Shown: in pieces, positions 1-5,430 of the stretch
Numbering within the stretch: the stretch's first letter is position 1
How the letters are laid out: every line of letters starts with the position of its first letter
Assembly (NCBI GenBank): GCA_009778415.1
Contig: WRJV01000233.1
Span: 1-8,449, forward strand
Origin: Clostridiales bacterium
GTDB lineage: Bacteria; Bacillota; Clostridia; Peptostreptococcales; Anaerovoracaceae
DNA length: 8,449 bases
Direction: 5' to 3'
Translations under genes and position numbers: made by a program
Notes under the pieces: model-generated
Told to the model about the DNA's origin: nothing
Seen by the model: only the letters and a program-made list of their open reading frames with translations
The model's database searches: none

Positions 1-864
1 GAGTTCATGGGAAAGAGCTACGCAGTGGAGGAGCTGACAGAGCGCTCCTTTGACAAGCGTATCGACATAGCCCTGTTTTCCGCCGGCGGCGCAGTCAGCA
101 AAAGATACGCCCCGATCGCAGCCAGTAGCGGGGCGGTAGTCGTTGACAACAGCAGCGCGTGGCGGATGGACGAAAGCGTCCCACTCGTGGTGCCGGAAGT
201 GAACCCCGGCGACATACAGTGGAACAAAGGCATCATAGCAAACCCGAACTGCTCCACGATCCAAGCCGTGGTAGCGCTGAAGCCCCTCTACGACAGGTAC
301 GGGATCAAGCGGGTCGTGTTTTCGACTTACCAAGCCGTGTCCGGGTCTGGCGTCAAAGGCATTGCAGACCTTGAAAACGGCCTTGCAGGAAGCGGCGAAA
401 CCGTTGCCTACCCCCACCCGATCGCCGGCAACTGCCTTCCGCACATAGACGTTTTCCTCGAAAACGGGTACACCAAGGAAGAAATGAAGATGGTAAACGA
501 GACCCGCAAGATACTGGGTGACGGCAGCATTGCAATAACTGCGACTACGGTAAGGGTCCCGGTCTTCAACTCCCACAGCGAATCGCTGAACGTGGAGCTG
601 AAAACCCCGTTTGACATTGAAGACATCAAAGCCCTTCTGGCGTCTTCGCCGGGGGTCGTGCTGCAAGACGACCCGGAAAACAGCGTCTACCCGCTGGCCA
701 GGGACGCCTCGGGCCGCGATGAAGTGTTCGTAGGCAGGGTGCGGCGCGACTTTTCAGTAGAAAACGGCGTCAACCTCTGGGTAGTCGCGGACAACGTGAG
801 GAAAGGCGCTGCGACCAACGCCGTGCAGATAGCAGAGCTTCTGATAGAGCAGCCGCACGGTTGA
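1..864 (+). CDS. asd: Aspartate-semialdehyde dehydrogenase, 5' end cut by the window
   Basis: The enzyme reduces L-aspartyl-4-phosphate to L-aspartate-4-semialdehyde with NADPH, the branch point to lysine/diaminopimelate, threonine and methionine in the cytoplasm. The frame is open from base 1, so the ATG at 7 is internal and roughly the first 50 residues, including the Gly-rich NADP-binding loop, lie outside the window. Counting from that internal Met, the active-site Cys is C82 in NPNCST (codon 250-252), followed by YQAVSGSG (Q109), and by substrate- and proton-handling R183 and H190 in VRVPVFNSHSES. FSAGGAVSKRYAP, VVDNSSAWRMD and PLVVPEVNP are typical of the bacterial Asd family. The C-terminus (NLWVVADNVRKGAATNAVQ) is complete and ends at TGA. 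It is the only plus-strand gene and converges with rpmF. Identification is secure; only the missing N-terminus limits it. Confidence 0.97.
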   Translation, partial: EFMGKSYAVEELTERSFDKRIDIALFSAGGAVSKRYAPIAASSGAVVVDNSSAWRMDESVPLVVPEVNPGDIQWNKGIIANPNCSTIQAVVALKPLYDRYGIKRVVFSTYQAVSGSGVKGIADLENGLAGSGETVAYPHPIAGNCLPHIDVFLENGYTKEEMKMVNETRKILGDGSIAITATTVRVPVFNSHSESLNVELKTPFDIEDIKALLASSPGVVLQDDPENSVYPLARDASGRDEVFVGRVRRDFSVENGVNLWVVADNVRKGAATNAVQIAELLIEQPHG

Positions 865-899
865 GGAAAAGCAAGGCGCCGGATGATTCCCGATGGGGC

Positions 900-950
900 A
901 AAAAAATCCGCAGTAGCGCAATGCGCGGCTGCGGACAATTTTATTTTGCT
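900..950. terminator. Bidirectional terminator between convergent asd and rpmF
   Basis: A hairpin spans 907-935: outer stem TCCGCAG (907-913) with CTGCGGA (929-935), a 2x2 internal mismatch, then inner stem GCGC/GCGC around the 3-base loop AAT. On the left are seven A (900-906), which become a U7 tract for minus-strand rpmF transcripts. On the right CAATTTTATTTT supplies a poorer U tract for plus-strand asd transcripts. Position between two convergent genes fits a shared Rho-independent terminator, stronger in the minus direction. Confidence 0.85.
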
Positions 951-970
951 GCTGTTTATTTTGCTGCTTT
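941..970 (-). repeat. 15-bp tandem duplication covering the end of rpmF and its stop
   Basis: On the minus strand the last five codons of rpmF, AAAGCAGCAAAATAA (970-956, K-A-A-K-stop), are followed directly and in frame by ACAGCAGCAAAATAA (955-941). The copies match at 14 of 15 bases. The second copy is untranslated and carries a second in-frame TAA. It lies between the gene and the terminator stem. Confidence 0.9.
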
Positions 971-1162
971 AGCTTTAGTCTTGTCTTCTGAAGCGACTAT
1001 TTCCCTGCCATCGTAATAATTGCAGTTCGGGCAAACTCTGTGCGGAAGCTTCGGCTCGTGGCATTGCGGGCAAATTGACAAAGCCGGCAGGGTTTTTCTC
1101 ATGTTCGGCGCCCTTCTCATGTCTCTTTTCGAGCTTGATGTCCTTCTCTTTGGGACTGCCAT
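956..1162 (-). CDS. rpmF: 50S ribosomal protein L32, zinc-binding form
   Basis: Structural protein of the large ribosomal subunit. The 68-residue product starts MAVPKRRTSSSKRDMRR, the family's signature N-terminus, and has a zinc ribbon with C31-x2-C34 and C44-x2-C47 (CPQC and CPNC), so it is the cysteine-containing (C+) form. The Lys/Ala-rich tail DKTKAKAAK is slightly longer than in many L32 proteins. The ATG at 1162 is set by a strong AGGAGG (1176-1171) with an 8-base spacer. It has its own consensus promoter, although no terminator separates it from ackA upstream, so read-through is also possible. In many Firmicutes and other bacteria a DUF177 (YceD-like) gene sits directly before rpmF; here the preceding gene is ackA and the intervening ~100 bases hold no such frame. 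A terminator follows, so no plsX/fab cluster is joined to it. Confidence 0.97.
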   Translation of the reverse strand: MAVPKRRTSSSKRDMRRAPNMRKTLPALSICPQCHEPKLPHRVCPNCNYYDGREIVASEDKTKAKAAK

Positions 1163-1220
1163 ATTCTACACCTCCTTTTGCTCGTTTTAATTTGAATTCC
1201 AACTGAAATGCAACTCTTAA

Positions 1221-1249
1221 ATTATATATGCTGTTGGCATGGTTGTCAA
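1221..1249 (-). promoter_or_regulatory. Consensus sigma-A promoter of rpmF
   Basis: Reading the minus strand, TTGACA (1249-1244), a 17-base spacer and TATAAT (1226-1221) match the housekeeping promoter consensus at all 12 positions with ideal spacing. Transcription should start near 1214, giving a leader of about 50 bases before the rpmF ATG. The element lies wholly in the ackA-rpmF gap and implies strong expression of L32 independent of ackA. Confidence 0.9.
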
Positions 1250-1266
1250 ATGTTATTTTCGCAATT

Positions 1267-2472
1267 TTATATCTTGTTCTTTATGATCTCGTAAGTGTCC
1301 CTCGCAATCATCAGCTCCTCGTTGGTCGGGATCAGCAATATTTTGACCTTTGAGTCGTCGCGGGATATGATCATCTCTTTCCCGCGGACCTTGTTCTTCA
1401 CCAAGTCGAGCTTTATCCCCAGGTTGCCCAGGTCGTTGCAGATGATGTCCCTCATCGAAATGTCGTTCTCGCCCACGCCAGCCGTGAACACTATCGCGTC
1501 GACGCCGTTCATCTCAGCGATGTAGCCGCCGATGTAGAACCTGACCCTGTGCGCGAATATCTTAAGCGCAAGGAGCGCCCTTTCGTTGCCCTCTTCCGCA
1601 GCAAGGCCGATGTCCCGGAAATCGCTGGAAATCCCTGATATGCCCAGCACCCCGGACTTTTTGTTCAAGATGTCGTTGAGTTCACTGGAGGAAAGCCCCT
1701 CCTTCTCCATGATGTAATTCACTATCGCCGAATCAATGTCGCCCGAACGAGTGCCCATGACGAGCCCTTCGAGGGGGGTGAAGCCCATGGAGGTGTCGAT
1801 GCACTTGCCCCGCTTGATCGCCGCCATTGAAGCGCCGTTCCCCAAGTGGCAGGTGATTATCTTCAGGTCGTCGATGTTCACGTTCAAGATGTCCGCAGCC
1901 CTCTCGGCCACGTATTTGTGGCTGGTGCCGTGGAAACCGTACCTGCGTATGCCGTATTTTTTGTAGTACTCGTAGGGGAGCGCGTAAATGTAGGACTCCG
2001 ACGGCATCGTCTGATGGAACGCCGTGTCGAACACCGCTATCATGGGGGTGTCGGGCATGAGCTCGCGGCAGGCGCTGATCCCCAAGAGGTTTGGCGGGTT
2101 GTGGAGAGGCGCCAGGTCGCTGCACTCTTCGAGAGCCTGGATTACGTCTTTTGTAATCAAAACAGAGCTTGCGTATTTTTCGCCGGCGTGCACAACCCTG
2201 TGTCCGACCCCTCCGATCTCGCTCATCGACTTGAGCACACCGTGCTCTTCGTGGACAAGGGCGTCGAGCACGTGCCCAATGGCGTCTTTATGGTCTTTCA
2301 TCGGAGTAGTGAGCTTGAACTTTTCTTCGCCTCCGATTTTTTCATGAGTGATGATAGAGCCCTCGATCCCGATCCTCTCGACGAGGCCCTTTGCCAACAG
2401 GTGCTCGCCGGTCATGTCAAGGACCTGATACTTCAAAGAAGAGCTGCCGCAATTGATTACCAGTACTTTCAT
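1267..2472 (-). CDS. ackA: Acetate kinase
   Basis: It catalyses acetyl phosphate + ADP = acetate + ATP, the ATP-yielding last step of acetate fermentation, or acetate activation in reverse, in the cytoplasm. The 401-residue product has the usual length. Sequence motifs are VINCGSSSLKYQ (residues 5-16), GHRVVHAG with R92, FDTAFHQTMP with D149, YGFHGTSHKYV with H181, HLGNGAS, MGTRSGDID with R242, TAGVGEND and PTNEEL with E385. These correspond to R91, D148, H180, R241 and E384 of the well-studied Methanosarcina thermophila enzyme, so all catalytic residues are present. The frame is open further upstream to 2517, but the ATG at 2472 is chosen because the family begins MKVLVINCGSSS there and GGAGGG (2486-2481) sits 8 bases ahead. 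No pta gene is adjacent. A promoter candidate stands upstream, after tmcAL. Confidence 0.98.
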   Translation of the reverse strand: MKVLVINCGSSSLKYQVLDMTGEHLLAKGLVERIGIEGSIITHEKIGGEEKFKLTTPMKDHKDAIGHVLDALVHEEHGVLKSMSEIGGVGHRVVHAGEKYASSVLITKDVIQALEECSDLAPLHNPPNLLGISACRELMPDTPMIAVFDTAFHQTMPSESYIYALPYEYYKKYGIRRYGFHGTSHKYVAERAADILNVNIDDLKIITCHLGNGASMAAIKRGKCIDTSMGFTPLEGLVMGTRSGDIDSAIVNYIMEKEGLSSSELNDILNKKSGVLGISGISSDFRDIGLAAEEGNERALLALKIFAHRVRFYIGGYIAEMNGVDAIVFTAGVGENDISMRDIICNDLGNLGIKLDLVKNKVRGKEMIISRDDSKVKILLIPTNEELMIARDTYEIIKNKI

Positions 2473-2522
2473 TCCTGTTTCCCTCCGTTTTAATACTAAT
2501 TTTACTAAAAGCTTCACCTTTA

Positions 2523-2550
2523 ATTATAATGCTATCGCCAATATTTTCAA
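2523..2550 (-). promoter_or_regulatory. Probable sigma-A promoter of ackA
   Basis: On the minus strand TTGAAA (2550-2545), a 16-base spacer and a perfect TATAAT (2528-2523) lie in the AT-rich gap between tmcAL and ackA. The start would be near 2516, about 45 bases before the ackA ATG. A perfect TTGACA also occurs at 2562-2557, overlapping the tmcAL stop, but 28 bases from this -10 is too far to pair with it. Confidence 0.7.
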
Positions 2551-2558
2551 GCTTTTTG

Positions 2559-3779
2559 TCAAAATTTATGGTATGGCGCGATGACAAAATCGCTTCTCGC
2601 GTTGATGTCGTTGCCTGAGATCAAATTGTAGACGTCGGATGCAAGAATGTCGTACTTCAACAGCTTCAGCATTTCATCACCGGCAGGCACCTGCTTGTTT
2701 ATGTTCGTTACGACCGGGATCTGCGGGCCGGCCGCAGCGATCCTCCGCAGCAGCGCCGCGCCTTCTCCGTTAAAGGCAAGCACCCTGGCATAGTTCAGGC
2801 GCTTGTCGAGCACCTCTAGAAAATCGCTGGCCTTTAAGCCAAGCAGCGTATGGATGAGCAGCCTTTGTATCCTGGTCTGCGTGTAGCGTTTTGACTTTGT
2901 TTCCGAGATCAGGCTTTCTAGGCTGCTTGTGCGCCTCGCGATTTTCTTCAGCCTGCTGCCCAGCCCCTCGCCTGCAGAGAATATTTCGTCAAGGCTTTCG
3001 CTTGTTTCTGTTAAAATTTTAAACAAAATCAATGGGAAAATACTATTAAGTTTTTTATTAAAATCTAAATTAAGTTTTTTTACGTTATGCAGGCATTCAT
3101 CAGGGAGAAATTCCGCAGCGGCATCCAAATCTGCATGCGGACTCAGAAAACCCCTTATGGAGGCGGCGCTTGAGAACTCGCCCCCCGGCGTCCGGGCATT
3201 GTAGCCTTGGCCTTTCCTCTTCACCGTGAACGGCGCCATCTTGCTGCCTGAAAGAGCCATCTGCTTCAAGTACTCCACTGCAAGGATGTTGTTCGGGCTG
3301 CCGAGCAGCTCCGCCGTCTCCTCTCCTGCCGCCTGGCGCACCGCCTCTGCCCTTGCCTTTGGGAACGAAACGCCTTTCCCCAAACTGCTCCTGATGTTTT
3401 CCCTAAACTGGTCGTCTTCGCTCAAGAGGGCTTCTGCCGCTTCGGACAGTTTGGCAAGGTCGCCGGATTCGCTTCCAAAAGATACGGCGTCCACGCAGGC
3501 CAGGCCGTCCAGTATCTGTACGGCGCCCTTAGCGAAGTACTCGGCATTGTTGCAGGCGTAAGCGAACGGCATCTCAAGAACCAGGTCGACGCCGCAGTCC
3601 ACCGCTATTTTCGCCCTGTCCCACTTGTCAAAAAAAGCCACGTCGCCGCGCTGGGTGAAATTGCCGCTCATCACTGCAACGCAAACGCCTGCCCCGGACA
3701 TTTCTTTCGACTCTGCGAGATGGTATAGGTGCCCCTTGTGAAAAGGGTTGTATTCAGCTATGATGCCTAAGACTTTCAT
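2559..3779 (-). CDS. tmcAL: tRNA(Met) cytidine acetate ligase (formerly YlbM nucleotidyltransferase)
   Basis: TmcAL activates acetate with ATP to acetyl-adenylate and transfers the acetyl group to the wobble cytidine of elongator tRNA(Met), forming N4-acetylcytidine. The 406-residue product has the family's length. The nucleotidyltransferase N-terminus IIAEYNPFHKGH holds the H14-K-G-H17 motif, followed by SGNFTQRGD (38-46), SPNNILAVEY (161-170), KRKGQGYN (187-194), SAASIRG (204-210) and the C-terminal KRYTQTRIQRLLIHTLLG. It lies 15 bases after the coiled-coil gene and just before the ackA promoter. The ATG at 3779 is fixed by MKVLGIIAEYNPFH, yet its ribosome binding site is poor: TAAGG ends about 14 bases upstream. 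Codons for residues about 233-257 are strikingly AT-rich and encode KKLN twice (234-237, 242-245). Assignment is firm at family level; acetate ligase activity is inferred from the family. Confidence 0.93.
   Translation of the reverse strand: MKVLGIIAEYNPFHKGHLYHLAESKEMSGAGVCVAVMSGNFTQRGDVAFFDKWDRAKIAVDCGVDLVLEMPFAYACNNAEYFAKGAVQILDGLACVDAVSFGSESGDLAKLSEAAEALLSEDDQFRENIRSSLGKGVSFPKARAEAVRQAAGEETAELLGSPNNILAVEYLKQMALSGSKMAPFTVKRKGQGYNARTPGGEFSSAASIRGFLSPHADLDAAAEFLPDECLHNVKKLNLDFNKKLNSIFPLILFKILTETSESLDEIFSAGEGLGSRLKKIARRTSSLESLISETKSKRYTQTRIQRLLIHTLLGLKASDFLEVLDKRLNYARVLAFNGEGAALLRRIAAAGPQIPVVTNINKQVPAGDEMLKLLKYDILASDVYNLISGNDINARSDFVIAPYHKF
3045..3080. repeat. Two direct repeats of 12 bp at 24-bp period inside tmcAL
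   Basis: The plus-strand string ATTAAGTTTTTT occurs at 3045-3056 and again at 3069-3080, separated by 12 bases. In the coding strand each copy encodes part of KKLN, giving KKLNLDFNKKLN. The repeats sit in a patch where only 9 of 70 bases (3011-3080) are G or C. Confidence 0.85.
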
Positions 3780-3800
3780 GGTTTCATGTTTGCCTTAAAT
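3776..3800 (-). promoter_or_regulatory. Unusual translation-initiation site of tmcAL with a three-codon upstream frame
   Basis: On the minus strand the stop of the coiled-coil gene (TAA, 3797-3795) runs into GG, forming a weak TAAGG. Five bases later stands ATG-AAA-CCA-TGA (3787-3776), a Met-Lys-Pro frame whose TGA overlaps the tmcAL ATG. The Shine-Dalgarno-like TAAGG is better spaced for this short frame than for tmcAL itself, which could mean coupled or reinitiated translation. This is an inference; the short frame may be chance. Confidence 0.35.
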
Positions 3801-4325
3801 GTCGCCCTCCAGCTTCGTCCTGTACGCCATTTCCTTAATTTCGTTGCGGTTGTCTGTCAGCGTTGCGTTTATCGACTCAAAAGTCGATTCAAGGTTGTTG
3901 AACATGTCCCCGAAATACTGGGCGTTCAAATGGTCCATCTTTTCCTGGAAATTGTAGAGTATGCTGTCTATGTAGTCAAAAGTGCTCATCTTCAGGTGCT
4001 TCACGTTCGACTCGGCGATTTTCAGTATTTCGTCTGCCCTTATCTTCGCTTTGACGATTATTTCGTCGTTCTCAATGAGCGTCTCGGCCTGCCTCTGCGC
4101 GTCCCGAAGGACGGTTTCGTATTCCCTCTTGGCTTCGTCTAAAATTCGCTGCCTTTCGTTTTTTATCCATTGCGCCTGCTGGATTTCATCCGGCAGCTCA
4201 ATCCTGATCTCCTTGACGATCTCTAAAATCTCCCCTGCGTCAACCATTATTTTCCCCGTGAGAGGGAAACCTGACGCCGTGTCAATGATTTCTTCAAGTT
4301 CATCCAGCAATTCTAATACTTTCAT
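3795..4325 (-). CDS. Conserved coiled-coil protein of unknown function (ATPase subunit-like, DivIVA-like)
   Basis: The 176-residue product has no catalytic motif that I recognise, no signal peptide and no membrane segment. Residues 1-45 (MKVLELLDELEEIIDTASG, then PLTGKIMVD and EILEIVKEIRIELP) form a conserved head, and about 50-113 is a charged heptad-rich helix (QWIKNERQRILDEAKREYE onward) likely to be a coiled coil. A second helical stretch covers about 125-170. Similar proteins at this spot in Clostridia carry loose annotations such as 'ATPase' or V-type ATPase subunit, which probably reflect only coiled-coil similarity. The architecture recalls DivIVA/SepIVA-type scaffolds, but that is a resemblance, not an assignment. 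Its ATG overlaps the coaD stop as ATGA (4325-4322), so it is probably translationally coupled to coaD, and a G-rich site lies about 10 bases ahead. It is expected to be cytoplasmic. Confidence 0.85.
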   Translation of the reverse strand: MKVLELLDELEEIIDTASGFPLTGKIMVDAGEILEIVKEIRIELPDEIQQAQWIKNERQRILDEAKREYETVLRDAQRQAETLIENDEIIVKAKIRADEILKIAESNVKHLKMSTFDYIDSILYNFQEKMDHLNAQYFGDMFNNLESTFESINATLTDNRNEIKEMAYRTKLEGDI

Positions 4326-4816
4326 TCGGTAAACATCCCCCTTTTTTGATTCATCATGTTTAGTATCTTGTCCGGCACAAGCCCATTTATGTTTCCGCCG
4401 AGCTGGTGTACCTCCCTAATCAAGTTGGAGCTTATAAAGGAGTATCTCGGGTTTGTCATCAAAAAAACGGTCTCGACGTTGTTGTTGAAAAGCCTTGCGT
4501 TCATTTGAGCCATCTGGATTTCGTATTCAAAATCGGTTATGGCCCTAAGCCCCCTGACGACCACGTCGAAATAGTTTTCGTTGACGTACTCTGCTAGCAG
4601 CCCCTCAAACCCGGCGACTTCCACGTTGCCTAGGTGGCTTGTAGCAATTCCGATCATCGCTATCCTCTCACTAATAGAAAAAAACGGCGTCTTTGATGGG
4701 TTTGCGATCACGCCTATGACGAGTTTGTCGTACTGCCTTGCAGCCCTGTCTATGATGTCCAGGTGCCCGTTGGTGATGGGGTCGAAAGAACCCGCATATA
4801 AGGCTTTTTTTTCCAT
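4322..4816 (-). CDS. coaD: Pantetheine-phosphate adenylyltransferase
   Basis: CoaD transfers AMP from ATP to 4'-phosphopantetheine to give dephospho-CoA, the penultimate step of coenzyme A synthesis. The 164-residue product has normal length and the nucleotidyltransferase signature GSFDPITNGH, with T15-N-G-H18. It continues with IGVIANPSKTPFFS, the phosphate-binding VRGLRAITDFEYE (R88, R91) and YSFISSNLIRE (129-135), all diagnostic of CoaD. The ATG at 4816 is supported by GGAGGG (4829-4824) spaced 7 bases. It follows rsmD after a 66-base gap, the largest gap between the Asp23 gene and tmcAL, in which a weak promoter can be drawn. It overlaps the coiled-coil gene by 4 bases. RsmD-CoaD adjacency is widespread in bacteria. 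Confidence 0.97.
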   Translation of the reverse strand: MEKKALYAGSFDPITNGHLDIIDRAARQYDKLVIGVIANPSKTPFFSISERIAMIGIATSHLGNVEVAGFEGLLAEYVNENYFDVVVRGLRAITDFEYEIQMAQMNARLFNNNVETVFLMTNPRYSFISSNLIREVHQLGGNINGLVPDKILNMMNQKRGMFTE

Positions 4817-4857
4817 TTATTGGCCCTCCATTGATACTTGTCTGAACAGATGAAATA

Positions 4858-4886
4858 ATCTTAACACACTCCGCTGATTAATTCAA
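4858..4886 (-). promoter_or_regulatory. Candidate promoter of coaD overlapping the rsmD stop
   Basis: On the minus strand TTGAAT (4886-4881) is followed by 17 bases and TAAGAT (4863-4858). Each hexamer matches the consensus at 4 of 6 positions, with ideal spacing. The -35 overlaps the rsmD TGA. It would give coaD and the genes after it a start of their own near 4851. It is a modest match and could be chance in an AT-rich gap. Confidence 0.35.
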
Positions 4887-5419
4887 CCATATATGGATAT
4901 TAGGACCCTGCCGTATTTTTTCCCCTTGATCATGCCAAACCCTGAAAACCCGTCGGGCAAGTCCTCGCCCCCCTCGTGTTCGCAGACAATTATGCCGCCC
5001 TTGCTCAGCGCGCCCTGTTCGTCGATGAACTTAAGGCAGGCGTCCATCAGCCCGTTTTTGTAGGGCGGGTCCAAAAATACCACGTCGGCTTTTTCCGGGA
5101 TGCCCGCCAGCGCCTTCTCGTAACTGGCTGCAATGACCGCGCTTTGCCCGCCGGCGCCGCACAGGCTGATGTTCGATTTCGTAAGCGCGACGGCTTCCCT
5201 GGAAACGTCCACGAAGTAGCACTTCTTTGCGCCCCTGCTCAAGGCTTCAAGCCCCAGGTTTCCGGTCCCGGAAAACAGGTCAATGACCACACTGCCGGCA
5301 AGGTGCCCGTCGATCATTGAAAACATCGCCCCCTTGACCTTGTCTGCGGTCGGGCGTATCGAGTCGCCGTTCGGGGAACAGAGCTTCCTCCCTTTGTACT
5401 TTCCAGCTATTATCCGCAT
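4883..5419 (-). CDS. rsmD: 16S rRNA (guanine(966)-N(2))-methyltransferase
   Basis: RsmD methylates N2 of G966 in 16S rRNA, near the P-site, using S-adenosylmethionine. The 178-residue product has MRIIAGKYKGRKL at its start, IRPTADKVKGAMFSMI (21-36), the SAM-binding motif I VIDLFSGTGNLGLEALSRGA (45-64), DVS as the acidic ribose-binding end of the next strand (71-73) and the catalytic DPPY at 117-120. The ATG at 5419 is chosen because the family begins MRIIAG and AGAGG (5431-5427) lies 7 bases ahead. A TTG at 5434 in the same frame, overlapping the recG stop, would add MRGCH but has no ribosome binding site. The gene lies 11 bases after the recG stop, whose TGA is part of its ribosome binding region, suggesting coupled translation. 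Confidence 0.95.
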   Translation of the reverse strand: MRIIAGKYKGRKLCSPNGDSIRPTADKVKGAMFSMIDGHLAGSVVIDLFSGTGNLGLEALSRGAKKCYFVDVSREAVALTKSNISLCGAGGQSAVIAASYEKALAGIPEKADVVFLDPPYKNGLMDACLKFIDEQGALSKGGIIVCEHEGGEDLPDGFSGFGMIKGKKYGRVLISIYG

Positions 5420-5430
5420 ATGGCAGCCTC

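Noticed and set aside
1846..2493. Long open frame on the plus strand opposite ackA
   Set aside because: Same reason: it mirrors acetate kinase codons and has no recognisable motifs or start signals.
2473..2517. N-terminal extension of acetate kinase by 15 residues
   Set aside because: The family starts at MKVLVINCGSSS, and GGAGGG is placed for the ATG at 2472; the extension overlaps the region just after the promoter and has no ribosome binding site.
2557..2562. Perfect TTGACA taken as the -35 of the ackA promoter
   Set aside because: It lies 28 bases from the TATAAT at 2528-2523 and overlaps the tmcAL stop; TTGAAA at 2550-2545 has a usable 16-base spacer.
2461..4325. Three gene starts on the minus strand share MKVL (coiled-coil gene, tmcAL, ackA)
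   Set aside because: The codons differ after ATGAAAGT and the proteins are unrelated beyond this common beginning, so it is chance, not duplication.
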